A stretch of 64,000 bases of DNA from Hyphomonadaceae bacterium (GTDB taxonomy: Bacteria > Pseudomonadota > Alphaproteobacteria > Caulobacterales > Aquidulcibacteraceae). The notes under the pieces were generated by a model that was not told where the DNA came from, made no database searches, and saw only the letters and a program-made list of their open reading frames with translations. The stretch lies in contig JAIELK010000005.1 of assembly GCA_019753175.1 (NCBI GenBank), positions 1 to 64,000 on the forward strand, given 5' to 3'. The position numbers were made by a program, and so were the translations under genes. Shown here piece after piece: positions 7,908-14,334 of the stretch (its first letter is position 1; each line of letters opens with the position of its first letter).

Positions 7908-8471
7908 TCACCTTAACACGTCGCTCTTCACGTGCACGCTCTTGAACCAGCCCGTCCGCATCATCTGCGCCAGGCCGAGTGCATCGTGTCGATCGGTCTT
8001 GTTGCGCTGGGCGTAGTCGGCACCCCATGTGACTCGCGCGCGCGAATAGGGCGCAATAAGTTGGTCGCAACCACGACACGGCTGGCGATCTGAATATATT
8101 CGCGTCACCTGCTCTGGCCGAATCCCGAGCCTTTGCAGTTCCCGGACACCCAGGAGTTCCGAGTGGCGTCCCGTCCCTTCGCTGGCTCGTTCTATGTAAT
8201 GCCGTGTCCCGTTCGAGTCTTCGTATTCGAATACCGCGACGTTTCTGCCGTCCCCAATGCTCTGCGCTTGTCGATAGCGGAGCGCTCTTTCACTGAGGTC
8301 CGTACCGCCCATAGCAACACGTCCCCGCCTGGTCTCCATTTCGAGCTGGTAGGCCCTCGCTGGATCATCACCCATAACTTCCATGCGGTAAGAGCGCTCG
8401 CGCGCCTCCAAGCCGAACGCGCACGCCTCCTCCTCGATGCGCAAAGTCCCAGCTCGGATGCGCTCGCCCAA
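7908..8471 (-). CDS. Nucleic-acid deaminase toxin tip fused to IS110 transposase scrap
   Basis: Residues ~54-153 of this 187-aa frame look like a zinc-dependent deaminase of polymorphic toxins: GGTDLSERALRYRQ, then H103-S-E105 (zinc ligand and catalytic Glu), IYSDRQPC132-RG-C135 (PCxxC zinc ligands) and a closing VTWGADY. The known families act on DNA, RNA or free nucleotides; the substrate cannot be read here. From residue 154 the frame runs into AQRNKTDRHDALGLAQMMRTG, the conserved NKTDR-D motif of IS110 transposases. Residues 1-29 are probably antisense to a truncated sigma-factor gene, so the real toxin part likely begins near 8384. No immunity gene follows before module D; it was probably lost in the IS event. 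It may be non-functional. Confidence 0.65.
   Translation of the reverse strand: MGERIRAGTLRIEEEACAFGLEARERSYRMEVMGDDPARAYQLEMETRRGRVAMGGTDLSERALRYRQAQSIGDGRNVAVFEYEDSNGTRHYIERASEGTGRHSELLGVRELQRLGIRPEQVTRIYSDRQPCRGCDQLIAPYSRARVTWGADYAQRNKTDRHDALGLAQMMRTGWFKSVHVKSDVLR
7911..8006 (-). mobile_element. IS110-family transposase remnant
   Basis: The minus-strand frame reads RNKTDRHDALGLAQMMRTGW then FKSVHVKS. This is the region following the DEDD catalytic core of IS110/IS902-type transposases (pattern NKTDRNDA-x-GIAQMMR-x-G-x-F-x-PVHVK). Only about 30 codons remain, with neither the N-terminal DEDD domain nor the C-terminal Ser domain. It marks a deletion that joined a deaminase tip to RHS sequence of module D. 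Confidence 0.75.
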
Positions 8472-8762
8472 CTTCGTGAACTGTCAGCCTTGCTGGCGCT
8501 TGGCTTCATAGCGGAAGCCCATCATGGAGAAAGCGCGCAAACACCCCTTCAAACCACAGCCTGGCGCGACCTTGAACTTAGTCTTGAACGCGAGATAGAG
8601 CGATTGCCCGAGGCTGAACGAACAATCATCTACAATCACTACCAACTGGGTGTCGACTTCACCCAGATTGCCAAGCTCATAGGATGCAGCAAGGGCCGCG
8701 TCTCACAACTTCACAAGAGCGCGCTCGCCCGGCTTCGTCAGCACTTGAGCAAGTTCGAATAG
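8385..8762 (+). pseudogene. 5'-truncated FliA-like sigma factor (regions 3-4)
   Basis: The C-terminal half is sigma region 4: LPEAERTIIYNHYQLGVDFT, then a helix-turn-helix (IAKLIGCSKGRVSQLHKSALARLR). Upstream, SDALAQLRELSALLALGFIAE fits the region 3 part of FliA/WhiG-type sigma factors. Regions 1-2, needed for core binding and -10 recognition, are missing. The open frame extends back to an ATG at 8133, but 8133-8384 is antisense to the deaminase frame and encodes nothing sigma-like. So the gene appears to have been cut when the toxin region was joined. The TPR gene starts 8 bp after its stop, so the three plus-strand genes were probably one operon. Confidence 0.65.
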
Positions 8763-8770
8763 GACACATT

Positions 8771-9331
8771 ATGCCTAAACTTTGCGACGATACCCGCCTT
8801 CAAGGCCTGATCGACGCCCACACAAAGGGCGATTCCGAGCGTGTGGCCAAAACGCAAGCGCTCGCCGCGGAATTTCCCGACGACGCGCGGCTTCAGTTCA
8901 TGTTGGGCTCTGCGCTGATCGGCGAGGGGCGCCTAATAGAAGGCCATGTAAACCTTTCTCGGGCCGTTGAGCTTGCGCCCGATTTTGCCATTGCCCGTTT
9001 CCAACTCGGCTTGTTTCAATTGACCTCAGGCGAAGCCGACAACGCACTGGAGACCTGGGCGCGTCTCGACCGCTTGCCTGACGGTCACTATCTACGCCAT
9101 TTCGTGGATGGCTTGCGCTCTTTGATCCGCGATGAATTCCGAGCGTGCACTACGCACCTAGAAGCCGGAATCCGCGCAAACACCGAGAACGCTCCATTAA
9201 ACAGCGATATGCAGCTTGTCATTGCCCGGTGCCGAGAGGCTGAGGCGCAGTCGGCTCAGTCATCAGAAGAACCCACAACGGAAACCAGCATGCTCTTGCA
9301 GCGCTTCCGCCCAGATGAACGGCCCAATTGA
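8771..9331 (+). CDS. Tetratricopeptide-repeat protein
   Basis: A 186-aa soluble protein from ATG 8771, 8 bp after the sigma-factor stop. Residues ~20-110 carry TPR-like helical pairs (LQFMLGSALIGEGRLIEGH, then FAIARFQLGLFQLTSGEADN). There is no signal peptide or membrane segment. TPR domains mediate protein contacts, and this one could serve as a chaperone or adaptor for the neighbouring LysM toxins; that role is inference from location only. It is followed after 3 bp by the 118-aa unknown gene. Confidence 0.75.
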   Translation: MPKLCDDTRLQGLIDAHTKGDSERVAKTQALAAEFPDDARLQFMLGSALIGEGRLIEGHVNLSRAVELAPDFAIARFQLGLFQLTSGEADNALETWARLDRLPDGHYLRHFVDGLRSLIRDEFRACTTHLEAGIRANTENAPLNSDMQLVIARCREAEAQSAQSSEEPTTETSMLLQRFRPDERPN

Positions 9332-9334
9332 GCC

Positions 9335-9691
9335 ATGACGCGCATCAGCAACGTTGATCAGATCCTGCTCTTGATCCAGGCCCATCTCGATCGCCTGGAG
9401 AAGAGTAAGAAGAGTTCACGCACCGATCGATCGCGTCGCGCGGCCTTTGCGGCTCGCCCGCCGCTTGAGCGGGTTCGCGAACTCGCCGCTGCCGACAGCG
9501 CCTCCCAAAGTGAGCTTGCCCGCGCGCTGATTGCAGCCCTCCTCGCACAGGAATTCGGCAACGAACTCGCAAACGACATACGGTTTCAAGATCTCATCGA
9601 CCGGGTCAATGATGCGCTCACCGCCGATGAACATGCTTCCGCGCTGCTCGCAAGCGCCATTGGGCAATTGGCGGAGCCGGCGGAACGTTAG
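9335..9691 (+). CDS. Conserved-looking hypothetical protein next to the toxin locus
   Basis: A 118-aa protein starting MTRISNVDQILLLIQAHLDR, 3 bp after the TPR gene, so probably translated from the same message. It is helical and alanine-rich with a basic patch at residues 22-36 (KSKKSSRTDRSRR). I do not recognise the family. Its tight spacing with a TPR gene and a sigma-factor remnant suggests a small module serving the toxin locus. Confidence 0.65.
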   Translation: MTRISNVDQILLLIQAHLDRLEKSKKSSRTDRSRRAAFAARPPLERVRELAAADSASQSELARALIAALLAQEFGNELANDIRFQDLIDRVNDALTADEHASALLASAIGQLAEPAER

Positions 9692-9793
9692 GGCATCCAT
9701 TGCCATTGCACATAGTCATGTCGAGCGGTCGAACGGTTGAGCGGCTCGATCCCGACCCCAAAGTGAACCCACGTTGAGGGCCAGGTGATTGAC

Positions 9794-9883
9794 TGGCGGA
9801 CAGAGAGGGATTCGAACCCTCGATAGGCTTGCACCTATACACGCGTTCCAGGCGTGCGCCTTCAACCACTCGGCCACCTGTCC
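9794..9883 (-). tRNA. tRNA-Ser (GGA)
   Basis: On the minus strand a complete cloverleaf with a long variable arm can be drawn. The acceptor stem pairs GGACAGG with TCTGTCC (one G-U), followed by discriminator G and an encoded CCA. The anticodon stem CACGC/GCGTG encloses loop CTGGAAC, giving anticodon GGA, which reads UCC/UCU serine codons. The T loop GGTTCGAATCC is canonical. Its 3' end faces the toxin region. Confidence 0.95.
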
Positions 9884-9999
9884 GGAGCGCGGCTTTATGG
9901 CGACGCCGGCGCGCGCTTGCAACCCGCCACAGCCACCCTGCGTACTAGGCCCCCGCACGGCTCGCCCCTATATCGCGGGCGAGTCTCACGGAGCATCCA

Positions 10000-10638
10000 T
10001 TGGCTAAGCTCGCCTCCCTTCCCACCGCCGACCAAGCCCTGCCCGGCCGCGCCGCCGCTATCCCCACCGCCCAGTTGCATTTTGTGAGCGGCAACCCGCT
10101 GAAGCCGCCCTTCCCAGCGCACCTACAAGAAGCGGTGTTCGGGCTTGGCTGCTTCTGGGGGGCCGAGCGCAAGTTCTGGCAAACGCCGGGGGTGTGGACG
10201 ACAGCGTCCGGTTATGCCGGAGGCGTCACCCCCAACCCAACCTACGAAGAGGTGTGCAGCGGCCGCACCGGCCACACCGAAGTCGTGCGCGTGATCTTCG
10301 ATCCGGCGCAGGTGAGCTACCCACAGCTGCTCAAGGTGTTCTTCGAGAACCACGATCCGACGCAGGGCATGCGCCAGGGCAACGACATCGGCACGCAATA
10401 TCGCTCGGCGATTTATGCGACATCGCCGCAGCAGAGAGCGGAAGCCGAAGCCGCGCGCGACGCCTATGCCGCAAAGCTTCGCGCCGCGGGCTTCGGCGCC
10501 ATCACCACCGAGATCGGCGACGCTGGCGCATTCTACTACGCCGAGGACTATCACCAGCAATATCTGGCGAAGAACCCCAACGGTTATTGCGGCTTAGGCG
10601 GCACCGGCGTGAGTTGCCCGGTTGGCGTCGGCGCTTAG
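10000..10638 (+). CDS. msrA: Peptide-methionine (S)-S-oxide reductase MsrA
   Basis: A 212-aa cytosolic repair enzyme that reduces methionine-S-sulfoxide in proteins. The catalytic motif GCFWGAE is present with Cys51, followed by the family patterns [23 protein letters not shown][14 protein letters not shown] and YHQQYL. A C-terminal cysteine pair region ([14 protein letters not shown]) can act as resolving cysteines. The start is a TTG at 10000, which gives a ~45-residue N-terminal extension before the core; a shorter start is possible but no ATG is seen. It is a single gene between tRNA-Ser and rsgA. Confidence 0.93.
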   Translation: MAKLASLPTADQALPGRAAAIPTAQLHFVSGNPLKPPFPAHLQEAVFGLGCFWGAERKFWQTPGVWTTASGYAGGVTPNPTYEEVCSGRTGHTEVVRVIFDPAQVSYPQLLKVFFENHDPTQGMRQGNDIGTQYRSAIYATSPQQRAEAEAARDAYAAKLRAAGFGAITTEIGDAGAFYYAEDYHQQYLAKNPNGYCGLGGTGVSCPVGVGA

Positions 10639-10694
10639 GTCGCGCGTGCAGGACGCTGCAGCGGGCCGTGCTGCTGGCGAAACGGCTTAGCGCA

Positions 10695-11762
10695 CTACCC
10701 CTCTTCCTCTCGCGCCCTGTGCTGATATCTCGCGCGTTGCGCCTTGTGGATTTTCTTCCAGCGGGTGCGGTGGGCGGCTTCGGCGCTGACGCTTTCCTTG
10801 CGCGCGGCGAAGGCGAGTTCGCGCTGCAGTTTGAGATAGGCTTGCCAGCGCTCGTTGCTCAACGCGCCGCCTTCCAGCGCCGCCAGCACGGCGCAGCCTG
10901 GCTCGTTGGCGTGCGAGCAATTGTTGAAGCGGCAGGCGCCGGTGAGCGCCACGACGTCGTCGAAACTCGCCGCCAGCGCGTCATCGTCGGCTAGCAGGCC
11001 GAGCTCGCGCATGCCGGGTGTATCGATCATCAGCACGCCGCTGGGCAGGCGGAACAATTCGCGGTGCGTGGTGGTGTGGCGGCCGCGATCGTCGCTGTCT
11101 CGGATCGCGCCGGTGTCCATCAGCGCGCTGCCGGCGAGCGCGTTCAGCAGCGTGGACTTGCCGGCGCCGGAGGAGCCGAGCAGCGCCGCGGTGACGCCGG
11201 GCTTCAGCCATGCATCGAGCGCGCCAAGCCCCGCGCCGGTGCGCGCCGACAGCGCTACGACCGGCGCGCCCGCGGCGATCGCTTCGATGGCGGCCGCTTC
11301 GGCTTGGGCGTCAGCGCTTAGATCGGTTTTGGTGAGCACGATCACGGGCTTGGCGCCGCTGTCGCGCGCAGCGACCAGATAGCGCTCGAGCCGGCGCGGA
11401 TTGAGATCCTTGTTCAAGGCCGCAACCAGCAGCGCGACATCCACATTGGCCGCGACCACCTGCACGCCGCCCGCCGGCGCGCGGCGCTTGAAGGCGCTGG
11501 CGCGCGGCATGAGCGCGTGAATGATCGCCTCGCCCGCTGCGGGCGCGCCGATGGCGAGCCAATCGCCGACCACGGGATGTTCGCCGGGCCCCGCCTCCGA
11601 CGCGAAGCGCCCGCTCAAGCGGCCGGCGACTTCGCCGTCAGCGGCGATCAGCCGCCACAGCCCGCGATGATGCGCGATCACGCGCGCGGGAGAAAGTTTC
11701 TGCGCCGCGTAGGGCGCGAACGCGTCCTGGAGCGCAGCGCTCCAGCCATAAGATTCGATCAT
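10695..11762 (-). CDS. rsgA: Ribosome small-subunit GTPase RsgA
   Basis: A 355-aa circularly permuted GTPase acting late in 30S assembly. An N-terminal OB-like domain (about 1-110) is followed by G4 (TKTDLS), then G1 (GSSGAGKSTLLNALAG), a switch region (RDSDDRGRHTTTHRELFRL) and G3 (DTPGMRE). The C-terminal zinc knuckle is visible as CRFNNCSHANEPGC. The ATG overlaps the stop of a tiny upstream frame (ATGA), which suggests translational coupling. Confidence 0.95.
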   Translation of the reverse strand: MIESYGWSAALQDAFAPYAAQKLSPARVIAHHRGLWRLIAADGEVAGRLSGRFASEAGPGEHPVVGDWLAIGAPAAGEAIIHALMPRASAFKRRAPAGGVQVVAANVDVALLVAALNKDLNPRRLERYLVAARDSGAKPVIVLTKTDLSADAQAEAAAIEAIAAGAPVVALSARTGAGLGALDAWLKPGVTAALLGSSGAGKSTLLNALAGSALMDTGAIRDSDDRGRHTTTHRELFRLPSGVLMIDTPGMRELGLLADDDALAASFDDVVALTGACRFNNCSHANEPGCAVLAALEGGALSNERWQAYLKLQRELAFAARKESVSAEAAHRTRWKKIHKAQRARYQHRAREEEG

Positions 11763-11880
11763 CTGAAGATATCCAGCAACAAATCATGCGAATGCTGCTG
11801 GAGCGCGGTCACATCCGAGATATCTCAAGCGGACGCACGCCAGCAGCGCGGCGGAGCGCGGCGAAAACAATGGCTGTCAT
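11759..11880 (-). pseudogene. Tiny DUF1127-like gene, apparently frameshifted, ahead of rsgA
   Basis: A strong ribosome site (GAGGAGG) precedes ATG 11880. It opens a 23-codon frame, MTAIVFAALRRAAGVRPLEI, that stops at 11809. A second frame begins with a GTG overlapping that stop and reads TALQQHSHDLLLDIFR to a stop overlapping the rsgA ATG. Put together they look like a short DUF1127-type basic protein (pattern L-S-x-H-x-L-x-DIG) broken by a frameshift. An alternative is a pair of leader peptides coupled to rsgA. The 160 bp between it and the next gene (11881-12041) show nothing I can name. Confidence 0.35.
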
Positions 11881-12041
11881 AACGCGTCCTCCTCTGCTGG
11901 CGGTGGCTGGAACAAGCAGTGTGCGGCCGATTGCCTGCAAGGTCAACGCCCGCGCGCAAAGGCGGCTGGCCCCACAAGTGCGCCTCCAATCAGCTCGTGG
12001 TGAAGTGGCCGTGAACGGCAGACTCGCGGTATTGTGAACAG

Positions 12042-12563
12042 ATGATCGATAGCGGTCACAGACGGGGCCCGAGGCCGGTCCAAATCCGACCTCCACGGCA
12101 CTGCACCCACATCTATTTCCTCGACAGCTGCGCCTTTTCCGACTCAGCTGGGATTACGGCCCAAGACGTCGAAACCTTACTAGGCTTAGAGGTGATGTGC
12201 CAGCTGCGCATTTCACGCGTGGCTATGAATGAAATCCAACACCCAAGCACTTCAGCGCATCTGCGGAAGTTGGCGGCGAACTTCATATACTCGACGTTCC
12301 ATTCGGTTCCGCCGGAACTAAGGCACAGAGTCACCCGGCACTTCGTCGGCAACTCGCGCAACAAGCACCAGGCGGACGCTGAAATCTACCTCGATGCGCA
12401 CTGTTTTGGCGCCAACTTTATCGTCACGAACGACCACCGTTTCCGGGACCGAGCGCAACGTCTCGAAGGGAATGTAGTGCGATTTCTCACGCCACGCGCT
12501 TTCGTTGACGCTATCACAAGTAATAGCTGGCCGGAGCCGGTCACGCCGCCCAGGGATCGATGA
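12042..12563 (+). CDS. PIN-domain-like protein
   Basis: A 173-aa protein. The pattern IYFLDSCAFSD near the N-terminus, a middle MNEIQHP acid, and AEIYLDAHCFGANFIVTNDH near the C-terminus match the layout of PIN-fold ribonucleases, in which the acids hold Mg2+ for RNA cleavage. No antitoxin-like small gene precedes it. Its 3' end overlaps the convergent VapC-type gene by 23 bp. Whether it is a free-standing RNase or the toxin of an unseen pair is unclear. Confidence 0.6.
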   Translation: MIDSGHRRGPRPVQIRPPRHCTHIYFLDSCAFSDSAGITAQDVETLLGLEVMCQLRISRVAMNEIQHPSTSAHLRKLAANFIYSTFHSVPPELRHRVTRHFVGNSRNKHQADAEIYLDAHCFGANFIVTNDHRFRDRAQRLEGNVVRFLTPRAFVDAITSNSWPEPVTPPRDR

Positions 12564-12954
12564 GAACGAGCCGCGTCGTAGCAAAGTCTGAGGCGTTGCG
12601 CGTGGCCAGTTCCGCGCGTGCGACGCGTGCGATCGCCGCGATCTGCGCGTCCGCGAGCGCCATGGGCCGCCCCGCGCTTTCCGCCTCGGCGAGAATGTCG
12701 CCGCAGCAATCAGCGGCCTGTAAATCATAGGCGAGGATAGCGTCCGCGAAGCGATCGACGAGAGCGTCGAGCGCCTGCGTCAACGAAAGCTTGCGTTTGC
12801 CCGCAGCGAGCCGCGCAACGCCGTAGCGCAGCTCCCCGATCGCCACCGTCGGCAGGAGCAGGAGTTTGGCGTTCCGCCTCAGCCAGTCGACCACCGCCGG
12901 CGCCGGAGCGGGCCGCATGAGTTCGGATAAGACATTGGTGTCGACGACAATCAC
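12541..12954 (-). CDS. VapC/FitB-type PIN toxin
   Basis: A 137-aa PIN-domain ribonuclease. The N-terminal acid block reads VVDTNVLSELMRP, with a mid Glu in AIGELRYGVARL, then ALADAQIAAIARV and a closing ATRNASDFATT, all standard for VapC. The start is GTG at 12954, overlapping the antitoxin stop as GTGA. This is the usual order, antitoxin then toxin. It should cut tRNA or rRNA when free of the antitoxin. Confidence 0.9.
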   Translation of the reverse strand: MIVVDTNVLSELMRPAPAPAVVDWLRRNAKLLLLPTVAIGELRYGVARLAAGKRKLSLTQALDALVDRFADAILAYDLQAADCCGDILAEAESAGRPMALADAQIAAIARVARAELATRNASDFATTRLVLIDPWAA

Positions 12955-13202
12955 AAACGCACCGGCGCGTGCGCGCGCCGCCGTGCGTCAAGGAAATCGG
13001 CGACATCCTCGCCCGGCTCGACCATAGCCAAGAACCAGTCGGGAAATTCGGTCTTAGCCGGGGCGCGTTCGCGCGCGGCGGCGTCGAGAACGGCGCGCAC
13101 TTCCGCCTCAAGGCTGCGCCCCTTGCGGCGCGCGCGCGCCGCAAGCCGCGCCTTGGTGGCGGGCGAGAGATTGCGCACAGTGAGCGAAACGCCTTTACCC
13201 AC
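12951..13202 (-). CDS. FitA/VapB-type ribbon-helix-helix antitoxin
   Basis: About 83 aa from the GTG at 13202. The N-terminus SLTVRNLSPATKARLAARAR followed by GRSLEAEVRAVL is a classic Arc/FitA ribbon-helix-helix DNA-binding domain; the tail (FPDWFLAMVEPGEDVADF) would wrap the toxin. The frame is open further upstream to an ATG at 13253, but that stretch contains the two palindromic operators, so the shorter start is preferred. It forms an operon with the downstream PIN toxin (GTGA overlap) and should repress its own promoter. Confidence 0.85.
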   Translation of the reverse strand: MGKGVSLTVRNLSPATKARLAARARRKGRSLEAEVRAVLDAAARERAPAKTEFPDWFLAMVEPGEDVADFLDARRRAHAPVRL

Positions 13203-13209
13203 ACCATAA

Positions 13210-13256
13210 TGATTGCATGCAATCACCCAGTTGTCAAGCATGATTGCATGCAATCA
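13210..13256. promoter_or_regulatory. Twin palindromic operators of the FitAB/VapBC-type pair
   Basis: Two perfect copies of the 16-bp palindrome TGATTGCATGCAATCA lie at 13210-13225 and 13241-13256, centres 31 bp apart, which is close to three helical turns. They sit immediately upstream of the antitoxin start. Ribbon-helix-helix antitoxins bind paired palindromes cooperatively, so this is the expected autoregulatory site. Confidence 0.8.
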
Positions 13257-13270
13257 CATGTAAGGCTCAG

Positions 13271-13816
13271 CTATGCCGCGTGCTTTTCAACCCACGCGGC
13301 GAACGCCTGCGCAAAGCCTGTAAGAAATTTTCGCGTATCTTCGTTCTTCAGCTTGCCGCTTTCGTCGAACAAGGTGTGCGCGGCGCCGATATAGGCCTCG
13401 CTCGGCAGCGTCGGCATGTTCAGAAACGCGAGCGATTGGCGCAGATGATGATTGGCGCCGAAGCCGCCGATCGCGCCCATGGAGGCGGAGATCACCGCCG
13501 CCGGCTTGCCGTTGAACACGCTCTGACCATAAGGGCGCGAGCCGACGTCGAGGGCGTTCTTTAACACGCCCGGCACGGAGCGATTGTATTCGGGCGTGAC
13601 CCACAGCACGGCGTCGGCCGCGCGAACCTCGTCGCGAAACCGCGTCCATTGCGCCGGCGGCGTCGCTTCCAGATCCTGATTGAAGAACGGCAAGTCGCCG
13701 ATTGCGGCGAAGCGGAACTGAAGCTGCGGCGCCTCCGCGACCAGCGCGTTGGCCACCTTGCGGTTCAGCGAGTCCGTACGCAGGCTTCCGACAAGGACGG
13801 CGACGGTGCGGGGCAT
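13271..13816 (-). CDS. NADPH-dependent FMN reductase (ChrR/azoreductase family)
   Basis: About 181 aa from ATG 13816, which has a good ribosome site (GGAGAAG); longer starts at 13843 and 13867 are possible. The flavodoxin-like fold is indicated by VAVLVGSLRTDSLNRKVANA (FMN phosphate loop), TPEYNRSVPGVLKNALD (typical of the family) and SASMGAIGG. It reduces quinones, chromate or azo compounds using NAD(P)H. It is divergent from a MarR gene with a palindrome between them, so it is probably MarR-controlled. Confidence 0.88.
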   Translation of the reverse strand: MPRTVAVLVGSLRTDSLNRKVANALVAEAPQLQFRFAAIGDLPFFNQDLEATPPAQWTRFRDEVRAADAVLWVTPEYNRSVPGVLKNALDVGSRPYGQSVFNGKPAAVISASMGAIGGFGANHHLRQSLAFLNMPTLPSEAYIGAAHTLFDESGKLKNEDTRKFLTGFAQAFAAWVEKHAA

Positions 13817-13849
13817 GAGGGCTTCTCCATAAGGATTTGTCATGATACT

Positions 13850-13867
13850 TTGTTGCAAAAGCAACAA
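13850..13867. promoter_or_regulatory. Inverted repeat, likely MarR operator
   Basis: TTGTTGC-AAAA-GCAACAA is a perfect 7-bp inverted repeat with a 4-bp centre. It lies between the divergent FMN reductase and MarR genes, overlapping the region where both promoters must be. This size and symmetry fit MarR binding sites. Confidence 0.7.
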
Positions 13868-13884
13868 ATATTAGATTGGTGCAG

Positions 13885-14334
13885 ATGCAACAACAGTCAA
13901 GAGCCAGCCAAGTCAGCCTGCCGAAGGAGCCGGTGCAACGGGCCTGGGTGGCGTTGCAGCGGTTCGGCCCGGCCTTGCTCGACCGCGTGGAAACGGAACT
14001 CAAGGCTGCTGGGTTCCCGGCGCTCGAATGGTATGACGTGCTTTGGGCTATCGAGCGGGAGGGCCCACTGCGCCAGCGCGACCTCGCCGGCCACATGCTG
14101 ATCGCGCGCTACTCCATTTCGAGACTGGTCGACCGCATGGAGGAAGACGGCGTCGTCACGCGCCGCGAATGTCCTGAGGATGGACGCGGACAGATGGTGC
14201 ACGCCACGCCCGCCGGGCTCAACTTGCGCAAGGCGATGTGGAGCGTCTACGGCAAGGCGATGCGCGAGGCGCTGGCGCCGCTGTCGGAGAAGGAGAAGCT
14301 GCAGCTCACGGCAATCTTGACGAAGCTCGCCTAA
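13885..14334 (+). CDS. MarR-family transcriptional regulator
   Basis: About 149 aa from ATG 13885 (GTG 13879 and TTG 13876 are in-frame alternatives). The winged helix is recognisable: LEWYDVLWAIEREGPLRQRD, then LAGHMLIARYSISRLVDRME, the wing VTRRECPEDGRGQ, and VHATPAGLNLRKAM. It is transcribed divergently from the FMN reductase, and a perfect inverted repeat lies between them, so it probably represses both genes in response to an electrophile or phenolic ligand. Its stop overlaps that of the CCA-transferase by 4 bp. Confidence 0.9.
   Translation: MQQQSRASQVSLPKEPVQRAWVALQRFGPALLDRVETELKAAGFPALEWYDVLWAIEREGPLRQRDLAGHMLIARYSISRLVDRMEEDGVVTRRECPEDGRGQMVHATPAGLNLRKAMWSVYGKAMREALAPLSEKEKLQLTAILTKLA

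Noticed and set aside
8133-8384. N-terminal half of a 209-aa plus-strand frame ending in the sigma-factor domain
   Set aside because: It is antisense to the better-supported deaminase frame and encodes nothing sigma-like; only the part from about 8385 is kept.
1-9691. T6SS or two-partner secretion genes accompanying the toxins
   Set aside because: No VgrG, Hcp, PAAR, CdiB or EagR-type gene is present in the window; the delivery route stays open.
9692-9883. tRNA-Ser as attachment site of a genomic island covering 1-9691
   Set aside because: The tRNA 3' end faces the toxin region, but I see no integrase gene and no second copy of the tRNA 3' end in the window, so an island boundary cannot be claimed.
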